The notes under the pieces: model-generated
What the model saw: the letters and a program-made list of their open reading frames with translations, nothing else
Told to the model about the DNA's origin: nothing
Database searches by the model: none
Assembly: GCF_019802045.1 (NCBI RefSeq)
Contig: NZ_JAHVHU010000015.1
Span: 1-64,000, forward strand
Length of the DNA stretch: 64,000 nucleotides
Origin: Membranihabitans marinus
GTDB taxonomy: Bacteria; Bacteroidota; Bacteroidia; Chitinophagales; Saprospiraceae
Direction: 5' to 3'
Shown: one piece after another, positions 15,672 to 24,227 of the stretch
Layout of the letters: every line of letters starts with the position of its first letter
Position numbering within the stretch: position 1 is the first letter of the stretch
Program-made: the position numbers and the translations under genes

Positions 15672-18617
15672 ATGGCCCTATTTCAAAACGCTGTACTCCA
15701 AAAATATTTACAAGATCTTAATAACGAAAAGGTGGATGCAGCATGGGAATTATTTCAATCCCATTTTCACAATCCTGAAATACAGGAAAATATACGAAAT
15801 TCCAAAGAAGAACAATACCAAGAGGGTTTCCTTCGAGATTTGTTTGTCAAGATGTTGGGCTACACCTTAAATCCCACATCAGGATTCAATCTCACGACGG
15901 AATTAAAAAACATAAAGGATGCCAAGAAAACAGATGGGGCCATTCTGAAAAATGGTAAAGCAATCGCTGTCATTGAATTAAAAGGTACGGATACCACCGA
16001 TCTGAGTAAAATCGAAGACCAGGCATTTGGGTACAAAAACAATCAACCGGACTGTACATACGTGATTACGTCCAATTTTGAAAAATTACGATTTTACATC
16101 GACAATGCGGTTGAGCATGAAGATTTTAATCTCTTCACATTGACGAGAGAGCGTTTTGACCTACTCTGGTTATGTCTATCTGCAGATTATCTTCTGAAAG
16201 ACCTGCCCAAGAAAATCAAAGATGAATCACATGCGGAAGAAGAGGAAATCACGAAACAACTTTATAAAGATTACTCCCTTTTCAGAAATGAGATCTTTGA
16301 AAACATACAACAAAAAAACCCGGACTACGATAAGCTGACTTTATTCAAAAAGACGCAAAAATTACTGGACCGGTTTTTATTTATCTTTTTTGCAGAAGAC
16401 CGTTTATTACTGCCTCCCAATTCTATTCGTGAGATTGTCAAGCAATGGACGACGCTTAAAGAGCTCGATGCCTATGTACCCTTATATAACCGGTTTAAAA
16501 AGTATTTCAATTACATGAATACCGGGTATAAGGGCAAGACGTATGATATTTTTGCATACAACGGAGGATTGTTTAAAGCCGATGAGGTTTTAGACAACAT
16601 TGAGATCGACGATAATCTCCTTTTTGAGCACACGAGAATATTAAGTAACTACGACTTTCAGAGTGAAGTGAGTGTAAATATTCTCGGCCACATTTTCGAG
16701 CATTCGCTGAACGAGATCGAGGAAATCCAGGCCGAAATCGAAGAAGGAAAGATGCCGGATACGAAAGTTTCCCGTCGCAAAAAGGATGGGGTCTTTTATA
16801 CGCCCAAATACATCACCAAATACATCGTTGATCACACGGTCAAGACACTTTGTGACGATAAAAAATCGGAACTCGACATACAGGAAGCAGAATATGAGAA
16901 AGAGCGAAAAGGTCGTAAAAAGGAAACCATTCATTCGTTAATTGATAAACTGGATACCTACCGGAACTGGCTGCTGGACCTGAAGATCTGTGATCCTGCG
17001 TGTGGTAGCGGAGCTTTTCTCAACCAGGCTTTGGAATTTCTGATCACGGAGCACGAATACATCGATGAGCTTCAAAATAAACTGCTTGGAAATTTTATTC
17101 CATTCACGAACATCGAAAACTCCATATTGGAAAAGAACCTGTATGGTGTTGATATCAACGAAGAATCCGTAGAAATTGCTAAATTATCTCTGTGGCTGCG
17201 AACGGCTGAAAAGGGCCGAAAACTTACTTCGCTGAATGATAATATAAAATGCGGGAATTCGCTGATCGATGATCCCGAGGTGGCCGGCGACAAGGCGTTT
17301 AATTGGTACGAGTCGTTTCCGCAGGTGTTTGAACCAAAGGAGAAAAGTGCATATCATATCACTTGGGCTACGCACAACTCAAGGACCTCACAGCGTATGA
17401 TTGATTACAATGTGAAGAAAGGAGAGGCCGTGTGGCTGGATGAGGAAGAAGAGGTAGTGATCACTGAAACGATATTGGACATTATAGAATCCGATCATCT
17501 GAATGTGATGGCGTACAATATATGTGGCGATCACGTTCACACACTCTTGGTCTGTGAAGAGGAAGCGTTACCGAATATTATCCGTAAACTGAAGGGTAAA
17601 TCCTCGCAAAAACTCAAAGAATACCACAAGATACCCAGAGAAGAAAAATTCACGCTGTGGACTCAGAAATATAGTACAACATATATCAAGTCGGAGGAGG
17701 AGTTGTGGCATGCCGTAGATTATATAAAAACCAACCGGGAAAAACATAGCCTCCCACGTAACAAGGGGTTGCAACCCCTTGTTGCATCCGAGGTCATGAA
17801 TCAACCCATTGAACATGCCTTCCGATCAGAATACAAAGGTGGATTCGATGTAGTGATCGGGAATCCGCCGTATGTAAAATTAGAGACCATCAAAGAAATG
17901 TCTCAACAGGTGGAGGGAGCTGGTTATGCTACTTTTGACAAGCGTGGAGACTTGTACGTTTTGTATGTCGAGAAGGGATTTGATATTCTGAGGCTTCAAG
18001 GACGTATATCTTTTATCATGCCCAATAAGTGGTTGCAGGCCGGATATGGAAAGCCACTACGTCAATACTTTCTAACTCAGAGATTGGAAAGTTTGGTCGA
18101 TTTTGGAGACATCCAGATATTTCAGGGAGCCACTACCTATCCGCTTATTTTTACTGCTCACAAAGATAAGCCACAGGAAACCATTGATGTGGCCATTTTG
18201 GATTCTGTGAGTGCTAAAGATTTTAAAACCAATGTGGCGGTGAATAAGGAAACATTTTCTTTGAGTGAATTTGATGAAGACACCTGGGTCATTTCATCCG
18301 TAAAAGACAAAAATCTGCTAAAAAGGTTGAATGAGCAATTCAAGAATTTAAATGATTGCGTAGAAGGAAAAGCAAACTATGGAATTAAAACCGGGCTTAC
18401 AAAAGCATTTTTAATTGATGGAAAAACAAAGAATTCAATTATTTCAAGGGGTTCTAACGCAGAAAATCATTTATTTCCATTTCTTCAAGGTCGTGACATA
18501 GAGCGATACTCTTTCCCTAAAACGGATAATATGCTGATTCTTTTTGAGAAGGGTTTTACGAAATTTGCAATAGGTGAAGAAAGGAATGAATTAAAGGCTT
18601 GGAATTGGTTTAACTAA
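15672..18617 (+). CDS. Type IIG restriction-modification protein with nested RAYT domain (5' part of a frameshifted gene)
   Basis: This is a fused restriction endonuclease and adenine methyltransferase of the Eco57I class. The N-terminal PD-(D/E)xK nuclease is visible as TDGAI (D88) and IELKG (E102, K104). A helical linker precedes KDGVFYTPKYI and the SAM-binding motif DPACGSGAF (from residue 441); the catalytic motif GNPPYV has N731. Between them, residues of about 556-722 are not methylase but a complete Y1-transposase domain (described separately). The flanks NWYESFPQVF and GGFDVVIGNPPY are directly adjacent in ordinary relatives (recalled, not aligned). The frame ends early at TAA 18615 after AWNWF; the specificity domain continues one frame over. 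The protein as encoded therefore lacks most of its target recognition domain and is probably inactive. Confidence 0.85.
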   Translation: MALFQNAVLQKYLQDLNNEKVDAAWELFQSHFHNPEIQENIRNSKEEQYQEGFLRDLFVKMLGYTLNPTSGFNLTTELKNIKDAKKTDGAILKNGKAIAVIELKGTDTTDLSKIEDQAFGYKNNQPDCTYVITSNFEKLRFYIDNAVEHEDFNLFTLTRERFDLLWLCLSADYLLKDLPKKIKDESHAEEEEITKQLYKDYSLFRNEIFENIQQKNPDYDKLTLFKKTQKLLDRFLFIFFAEDRLLLPPNSIREIVKQWTTLKELDAYVPLYNRFKKYFNYMNTGYKGKTYDIFAYNGGLFKADEVLDNIEIDDNLLFEHTRILSNYDFQSEVSVNILGHIFEHSLNEIEEIQAEIEEGKMPDTKVSRRKKDGVFYTPKYITKYIVDHTVKTLCDDKKSELDIQEAEYEKERKGRKKETIHSLIDKLDTYRNWLLDLKICDPACGSGAFLNQALEFLITEHEYIDELQNKLLGNFIPFTNIENSILEKNLYGVDINEESVEIAKLSLWLRTAEKGRKLTSLNDNIKCGNSLIDDPEVAGDKAFNWYESFPQVFEPKEKSAYHITWATHNSRTSQRMIDYNVKKGEAVWLDEEEEVVITETILDIIESDHLNVMAYNICGDHVHTLLVCEEEALPNIIRKLKGKSSQKLKEYHKIPREEKFTLWTQKYSTTYIKSEEELWHAVDYIKTNREKHSLPRNKGLQPLVASEVMNQPIEHAFRSEYKGGFDVVIGNPPYVKLETIKEMSQQVEGAGYATFDKRGDLYVLYVEKGFDILRLQGRISFIMPNKWLQAGYGKPLRQYFLTQRLESLVDFGDIQIFQGATTYPLIFTAHKDKPQETIDVAILDSVSAKDFKTNVAVNKETFSLSEFDEDTWVISSVKDKNLLKRLNEQFKNLNDCVEGKANYGIKTGLTKAFLIDGKTKNSIISRGSNAENHLFPFLQGRDIERYSFPKTDNMLILFEKGFTKFAIGEERNELKAWNWFN
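17340..17837 (+). mobile_element. REP-associated tyrosine transposase (RAYT) domain nested in the methylase
   Basis: About 167 codons, in frame with the restriction gene, encode an IS200/RAYT-type Y1 domain. It begins YHITWATHNSRTSQRM (from residue 561), has the metal-binding HUH motif DHVH (H621, H623) and then KLKGKSSQKLKEYH. The helix AVDYIKTNREKH carries the likely catalytic Tyr684. RAYTs nick and rejoin single-stranded DNA at REP palindromes. All catalytic residues look intact. A REP copy at 17760-17783 lies inside the domain's 3' part and is read as codons. The domain has no separate start or stop of its own. The boundaries are estimated from where methylase similarity stops and resumes. 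Confidence 0.85.
17760..17783. repeat. REP-like palindrome, copy 3, inside coding sequence
   Basis: This is the perfect 24-base palindrome (AACAAGGGGTTG and its reverse complement). It falls exactly on codon boundaries of the restriction/RAYT frame and encodes NKGLQPLV (residues 697-704), just after the RAYT catalytic helix. The length is a multiple of three, so it keeps the frame open. Confidence 0.9.
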
Positions 18618-19323
18618 TACTTATCCTTCAATCGCCGATTGGTTATTGCCGTTCGAACAAAAGGCAAAAAAACGGACTGATAAAGGAGATTACTGGTGGG
18701 AATTGCGTGCTTGTGATTATTATTCGGAGTTTTCCAAACCCAAAATAATGTATCAAACATTTCAGGTGAAACCATGCTTCATATACGATACGAAAGGATT
18801 GTATCGCAATAACTCCATGTGGATCATACCTACGGACCGAATAGGGCTGACTGGCGTATTAAATTCCAAAATGGGTTGGTGGTTGATCACGAAGTATTGC
18901 ACTCAGATTCAGAATGGATACCAGTTGATTTGGAAATATTTCGGACAAATACCCATTCCTCCCATCGGCAAAGAACTGGATGAGTTGGTTCGTTTGATTA
19001 TTGGACTAACTAAAGACCTGGCAGATGTGAAACTGAACTTAAGCAATTTGTTATCATCAAAATTTGACTTTAAAAAGATCAGTCGGAAGCTCCAAAACTG
19101 GCACGAACTGACCTTTGGTGAATTCCTCAAGGAGCTCAAGAAAAAGAAGGTGAAGCTATCTCTGTCGGAAGAAGCGGAGTGGATGGATTATTTTAGTAAT
19201 CAAAAGGAAAAAGCACAGTCCATCCAGACAGAGATTGATCGAGTGGACCGGGAGATAGATGCCATGGTATACCAATTGTATGGATTGACGGAGGAGGAGA
19301 TCGCTCTGGTGGAAGACGCGTAA
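18613..19323 (+). pseudogene. Type IIG restriction-modification protein, 3' part (target-recognition domain) after frameshift
   Basis: Starting with ACT at 18613, the shifted frame reads TNTYPSIADWLLPFEQKAKK and RTDKGDYWWELRACDYYSEF, then the TaqI-like specificity domain: KIMYQTFQVKPCF, SKMGWWLITKYCTQIQNGYQ and FGQIPIPP. A coiled-coil tail ends with MVYQLYGLTEEEIALVED, the usual end of this family. It continues directly from AWNWF in the preceding frame, so the break is a single-base change near 18612-18613, not in a homopolymer. A TTG at 18646 could in theory restart translation, but there is no sign that the fragment is an independent gene. Confidence 0.85.
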
Positions 19324-19344
19324 CTAGGGATTGGCAGGGAGTGT

Positions 19345-19410
19345 AACAAGGGGTTGGAACCCCTTGTGTTGGAACCCCTTGTGTGGGAGCTCCTTGCGTT
19401 GGCACCCTGT
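19345..19410. repeat. REP-like palindrome, copy 4, with degenerate tandem half-sites
   Basis: AACAAGGGGTTGGAACCCCTTGTG is split here into arms AACAAGGGGTTG and GAACCCCTTGTG. It is followed by a second half-site TTGGAACCCCTTGTG (from 19369) and a weaker GAGCTCCTTGCGTTGG. The block stands 21 bases after the stop of the restriction gene and is the most diverged member of the family in this window. Confidence 0.8.
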
Positions 19411-19560
19411 GAGACAATAATTATGTTCATTTCTTGGTGCTGTCAATTCATTTTGTCAAATTAACTTGTATTATTGTATCGGTGTTTTGAATTTTTAATT
19501 GTGGTGTATGATGTTCATTTCGGTACTATACTGCAATCTTACAAGCACATACCATTAATA

Positions 19561-19572
19561 GTTAACGTTAAC
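19561..19572. promoter_or_regulatory. Perfect palindrome upstream of the CstA gene (possible operator)
   Basis: GTTAACGTTAAC is a perfect 12-base palindrome, ending 11 bases before the CstA start. Its position and a CG-centred symmetry resemble LacI/GalR-type operators. A partial copy, AACGTTAAC, occurs at about 25266-25274, upstream of the first sulfatase. The assignment to any regulator is inference. Confidence 0.4.
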
Positions 19573-19583
19573 AAACCTCATTC

Positions 19584-21317
19584 ATGAATAGCATCTGGCT
19601 GGCGATAGCATCCCTGGGTATTTTTTTTCTGGGTTTTCGATTTTACTCCGCTTTTATTGCGAAGCGAATCTTCAAACTGGATCCAAATTATAAAACGCCC
19701 GCTCACACTTACGAAGACGGCAGAGATTACGTCCCCACCAACAAATGGATCGTCTTGGGGCACCATTTTACATCCGTGGCAGGAGCGGCACCCATTGTGG
19801 GCCCGGCGATTGCTATTTATTGGGGCTGGTTGCCGGCAATCTTATGGGTAGCACTGGGAACGGTTTTTGCGGCTGGAGTTCATGATTTTGGAACCATCGT
19901 ACTTTCGCTACGAAACAAAGGCCATTCCATTGGGACGCTGGCAGACCGCTTGATTGGAAAACGCGCCAAAATTCTATTTCTCTTTATTATCTTGATCCTC
20001 GTGCTAATGATCAATGCGGTGTTTGCCTGGGTCATCTCCAATCTGTTCATCTCCTTCCCGGCGAGTGTACTTTCCATATTTATCCAGATCCCACTGGCGA
20101 TATGGATTGGGTATTATACCTATAAGCGCCAAGGGAACATCATTATTCCCAGCATTCTGGTCTTGATTGTGATGTATGGCACGGCTGTACTCGCTTCGTA
20201 TGTCCCGGCATTACAAATAGACTTGGTCAATATGTTTGGCGGGGAAGATCATACTGTGATGATGGGGCTGAATGGAGTATCGATGGCTTTTTTGGTTTGG
20301 ATTATTATATTGATGGTGTACGTATACATTGCATCGGTTCTTCCGGTCTGGAAATTGCTCCAGCCCCGAGATTTCATTAATGCACAGCAACTGATACTGG
20401 GTTTGATAATTTTATATTTGGGACTGTTTGTAATGGCACCGATGGTGACCGCACCGATGACCAATGTAGAGGCAACCGATGTTTCCTGGTTCCCCCTCCT
20501 GTTTATTACCATTGCTTGCGGGGCCGTATCCGGTTTTCATGGCCTGGTCGGTTCAGGTACCACTTCCAAGCAAATCGATAAAGAACCCGATGCGCGTTTT
20601 GTTGGGTATTTGGGCGCGATCGGCGAAGGAGCATTGGCGATCATCACGATCCTGGCTATTGGAACGTACTTTTCAGGCGGGGATGGATTTGCGGCGACAT
20701 ATTCTTCATTTTCAGCAGCAGGATCGAGTGGTCTGAATACGTTTATCCAGGGCGCCGGACAGTTGGCGACCGGGGTCGGAATTCCGGCTCATGTAGCCCG
20801 GACGATTATTGCTGTGATCGTGGTGAGTTTTGCTGCGACCACATTGGATAGTTCGGTTCGACTCATGCGGTATATCATTGCTGAACTTGGTGTGACGTAT
20901 AAAATCAAACCCCTGACCCGGGTTCATGTGGCCACTTCCATCGCGGTTATTTTAAGTGCGCTCTTGGTACTGGGGCCCAAAGGACCCAAAGGACTGGGTT
21001 CCGGTGGTTATCTGTTGTGGCCGCTTTTTGGGACGGCGAATCAATTGTTGGCCGGGATCAGTTTTATGCTCATTACCATATGGCTCAAGCGGAAAGGGCG
21101 GCCTATTATCTATACCGTGCTCCCGATGGTGTTCTTGCTGGTGATGACCTTGTGGGGTATGGCGGAACAAGTGATTTTTCAATGGTCCGGATACGGTGGC
21201 GGTGAGGCCAATCTGTTGCTATTTAGCTTTGGGGCGATCATTCTGGGATTTGCGTGTTGGATTCTGGTCGAATCAGCCAGTATTATATTGAAAACAAAAC
21301 CAGAGGTGGAAGGGTGA
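19584..21317 (+). CDS. cstA: CstA-family carbon starvation / peptide-pyruvate transporter
   Basis: This polytopic inner-membrane protein belongs to the carbon-starvation family, whose studied members take up peptides or pyruvate. The 577-aa protein is about the length of the shorter CstA form. The family signature HHFTSVAGAAPIVGPAIA is followed by WGWLPAILWVALGTVFAAGVHDFG. Later come SGFHGLVGSGTTSKQ, TLDSSVRLMRY and WPLFGTANQLLAG, all typical. I count over a dozen hydrophobic spans. It is preceded by a palindrome (19561-19572) and is convergent with the hydrolase at 21334, with only 16 bases between stops. Substrate specificity cannot be told. Confidence 0.9.
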   Translation: MNSIWLAIASLGIFFLGFRFYSAFIAKRIFKLDPNYKTPAHTYEDGRDYVPTNKWIVLGHHFTSVAGAAPIVGPAIAIYWGWLPAILWVALGTVFAAGVHDFGTIVLSLRNKGHSIGTLADRLIGKRAKILFLFIILILVLMINAVFAWVISNLFISFPASVLSIFIQIPLAIWIGYYTYKRQGNIIIPSILVLIVMYGTAVLASYVPALQIDLVNMFGGEDHTVMMGLNGVSMAFLVWIIILMVYVYIASVLPVWKLLQPRDFINAQQLILGLIILYLGLFVMAPMVTAPMTNVEATDVSWFPLLFITIACGAVSGFHGLVGSGTTSKQIDKEPDARFVGYLGAIGEGALAIITILAIGTYFSGGDGFAATYSSFSAAGSSGLNTFIQGAGQLATGVGIPAHVARTIIAVIVVSFAATTLDSSVRLMRYIIAELGVTYKIKPLTRVHVATSIAVILSALLVLGPKGPKGLGSGGYLLWPLFGTANQLLAGISFMLITIWLKRKGRPIIYTVLPMVFLLVMTLWGMAEQVIFQWSGYGGGEANLLLFSFGAIILGFACWILVESASIILKTKPEVEG

Positions 21318-21333
21318 TACAACAGATAGCGAT

Positions 21334-23670
21334 TTATTCATTTAGCCGGGCTTCCAACCAGGCGATTATTTTGCTGTTTATCTCATCACTCCATCGACTA
21401 TAGTCTTTCGGTGCATAGAATTGCAAGTGGTCCTGTGCGCCGAAGAGATCGTAAATTTTAGTCACCTCACCCATGCATTTTTCCACATCCGAAAAGGCGG
21501 CGTATTGATCCCACGTCGGAGCAATGACAAATAGTGGCCGTGGTGCAATGCTCGCAAGGATTTCATGGAAGTCGTAAGGAATCCGGGCCTCTTCTCCTAT
21601 GAAAAATCCCAAACGGGGCTGTAAGCCATGAAGGTGCGAATACTTGTAGATGCCTTCAGCGGTTTTCCCTACTGTATCTGTTCGCATTGGCGTAAAGCCC
21701 CCAACGGAAATGACCCCTGCTATTCGTTTGTCCAGCGCGGCACTGTATAGTCCGACCGTTCCTCCCAGAGAATACCCGGCAGCATAGATTTGATTGGCAT
21801 CAATAAAATCCAGTTGTGCAAGTGCATCCACACTCCATCGAACATCGGCAACCATACGACCCAGCTTGGACCAGTTTGGAAACCGTTCGTAAAACAGCCG
21901 ACCTTCTTCTACCCTGGTTCCAAAACCAATTTGGTCATAGATGAATACCGCGAAGCCTTCATTGACAAATTCTCTGATCACCCGGCCCACTTTCGCTGAA
22001 CCGGTGGAATAGGCGAATTCATGCAGGTAGATGATTACGGGAATCTTTTTACTAGTGACCTCACTTTTTTTATCCGATGGATAATACAGCTGTCCAAAAA
22101 GAAATGGTTTGCTGTCTATTCCAGTCCCTAGTTTGGGGAACCCGATGGCATCACGTAGATAATCCGGCTGCTCCCCGGGACCGAGGGAGGGTGGTTCCTG
22201 GCCCAGGCCCCAGCGAATTTGCTTTTTGATTTCGGCTGCTTTTGTATTCCAGGATGACGTGTCTGTAATGGGTTTATTATTCGAATCTAAAAGCAGATCG
22301 TCGATGCCCTTTTGTGGGAAGCTCAGGGGGTCGATCATTTCATCACTGAGTCCCAGCCATTTGGAAAAGGTGTAATCGTAGAAGAGCTTATTTTCAGACT
22401 TAATATCCCCCCGATCGAAAACGTAATCGAAGAAATCAATATATCGTTCCATATCCCGGGCAGAAGGAGCATGGAGCCCGTTGCGTAAGTCAATGGCAAT
22501 ATGATTTTCTGCGCCCAAAAATTTATAAGCTTCCTTTGCCGAAAGATAGGCCTGTTCAATGCCCCATGGATTCCCGGCCGACTCAAAGGCCGATGAAGTT
22601 AGCATCAGACCACGCGGTGCGACCAATGCCATCAAAGAATTCATATCTACGGGTAATTTATTTTCACGTCCGACAAAAAACCGGAGTCGGGGATGCAACC
22701 AATGGGGACGGTACCGTGTGAGTAATTCCACCGTCTCGCTATTGTACGGAGCCATGGTATACCGGAATGGGTTTTCACCGCCCGTGCCCCCACTAATGGG
22801 GACGACTGCTTTGATCCGGTTGTCATAAGCAGCTGCCCAAAGAGCCATCTTCCCATTTCTCGACAATCCGGTGAGGGCAATTTGATCGGTGTGAACATTC
22901 TCGAGGGTATAAAGATAATCAATAGCTCTTGAGGCTGCCCAACCCCAACGCATGATGGTGCTAAAATCAAACTCCGGCCACCACAGGGCTTCATATTTTT
23001 CACTGTCATCGGGAAAACCATACTTGGGGTCTGTGGCTGTAAACCGGCACCCGATGTAGCCTCTACGTACAGCGGCCTGCACCCAATCCTCCCGCTCTTT
23101 TTTCCATGGACAAATAAACACCGGGAAGGGGCCGTCGCCCGGCGGAATAATCAAGTTGACGTGCAACTGTGCCTGGTGTTTAGGTCCAAACTTTAGTAGA
23201 ACGGTCCTTTCGGTGAGTTCGCCGCGTTTTTTCTCGCTCAGCATTTCAATCTGCAGATTGTCAGGAGGCGGGGGTACCGTCCCGGTGATCCAGTGCTGGG
23301 CTTGATCCGTCATCCATGTCCGCTTTTTTTGCCACTGTGCCATGGTCGTCACCGGAATGTTTTTTCCACCTTCATCGAGGATCAACGGATTGGGAAGAAA
23401 AGGGAGTGTGGGTAATTTATCAAAATCAGGTGGAAGTTCACCCGTCCGTTTCAACCAAGCGCCCCAGGTCACATCTTCGGGAGAAACATGAGGCGGTGGT
23501 GTTCCGGGCAACTGGTCATTCGGTCCCCGGGTTCGATCTTCCGGCAGAACTTTTAATAATTGTTGCAGATAGTCTTCCCGGGACATGCCCTCCTGGCCAA
23601 TAATCGGGACCGTACAAATTCCCAAAAGTACAAGTGTTCGTATGAAAAGTAGACTGAGGTACCTGGTCAT
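21334..23670 (-). CDS. Exported tandem alpha/beta-hydrolase (CE15-like esterase plus dienelactone-hydrolase-like half)
   Basis: I start at the Met at 23670 (MTRYLSLLFIRTLVLLGICT, a signal peptide), giving 778 aa; a longer frame is open. The first half resembles glucuronoyl/acetylxylan esterases: PFPVFICPWKKE, RWGWAASRAIDYL and the nucleophile elbow GLSRNGKMALWAAAYDNRI, with a late NGLHAPS carrying a candidate catalytic His. The second half (from about residue 510) is another alpha/beta hydrolase with PVIIYLHEFAYSTG, AVFIYDQIGFG, the elbow GYSLGG, and a late FGAQDHLQFY with a candidate His. Both halves thus look catalytically complete. It would remove ester groups from polysaccharide side chains outside the cytoplasm (inferred). 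Confidence 0.75.
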   Translation of the reverse strand: MTRYLSLLFIRTLVLLGICTVPIIGQEGMSREDYLQQLLKVLPEDRTRGPNDQLPGTPPPHVSPEDVTWGAWLKRTGELPPDFDKLPTLPFLPNPLILDEGGKNIPVTTMAQWQKKRTWMTDQAQHWITGTVPPPPDNLQIEMLSEKKRGELTERTVLLKFGPKHQAQLHVNLIIPPGDGPFPVFICPWKKEREDWVQAAVRRGYIGCRFTATDPKYGFPDDSEKYEALWWPEFDFSTIMRWGWAASRAIDYLYTLENVHTDQIALTGLSRNGKMALWAAAYDNRIKAVVPISGGTGGENPFRYTMAPYNSETVELLTRYRPHWLHPRLRFFVGRENKLPVDMNSLMALVAPRGLMLTSSAFESAGNPWGIEQAYLSAKEAYKFLGAENHIAIDLRNGLHAPSARDMERYIDFFDYVFDRGDIKSENKLFYDYTFSKWLGLSDEMIDPLSFPQKGIDDLLLDSNNKPITDTSSWNTKAAEIKKQIRWGLGQEPPSLGPGEQPDYLRDAIGFPKLGTGIDSKPFLFGQLYYPSDKKSEVTSKKIPVIIYLHEFAYSTGSAKVGRVIREFVNEGFAVFIYDQIGFGTRVEEGRLFYERFPNWSKLGRMVADVRWSVDALAQLDFIDANQIYAAGYSLGGTVGLYSAALDKRIAGVISVGGFTPMRTDTVGKTAEGIYKYSHLHGLQPRLGFFIGEEARIPYDFHEILASIAPRPLFVIAPTWDQYAAFSDVEKCMGEVTKIYDLFGAQDHLQFYAPKDYSRWSDEINSKIIAWLEARLNE

Positions 23671-24227
23671 GGGTGGTGTTTTAAGATGAACTTCGCTGGA
23701 GAAACATCTAAATAACAAAAATTAATTTGATATTTACGGTGTAGATATTATGTTACGTTTTAACCCAAGAATTCTAAAATCCTGCTCGTTTTGTAAGGAA
23801 TTGTGAAGCAGTAGGTTATATAATTAAAATAGAAGATATTATTTTTTCAGCTCAAACAATGAAGATGTTTCTCACAAATTTCAATTTTTTTTTTAATTCA
23901 TATAAAACATTCAATATCATCTTCCTTAGGCAAAAGTCCGCCTTGCGGGCGACAGCCATAGCCAGGGTCGTGAGACCCTGAAAATGTGATCGGATTTGTT
24001 TGAGTCTTGTAGGGACGACATATAAACCTATCGTCTCGATGGGACTCCATGTTTATTCAAACAAATCCTGGGTTTGACAATCCAGACTATGATCTATCGT
24101 CCCAAAGGGACTTCACTACACAGCCAGTTGTATTTATGTTCAAATACATTTTGTTGGAATTTTAAGAATTAGGATATTTTTATGACAACATACGTAATAC
24201 CATGCCACACCCGATATTTTAAGCTCT
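23671..24227. other. Repeat-containing intergenic region
   Basis: This is a divergent promoter region of about 550 bases. The first half is AT-rich without genes. A stem-loop CAGGGTC-GTGA-GACCCTG lies at 23963-23980. Two related elements of the form CTATCGTCYCRAWGGGACT occur at about 24029 and 24093. Such GTCCC/GGGAC elements look like short intergenic mobile repeats. No ORF is supported. Confidence 0.5.
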
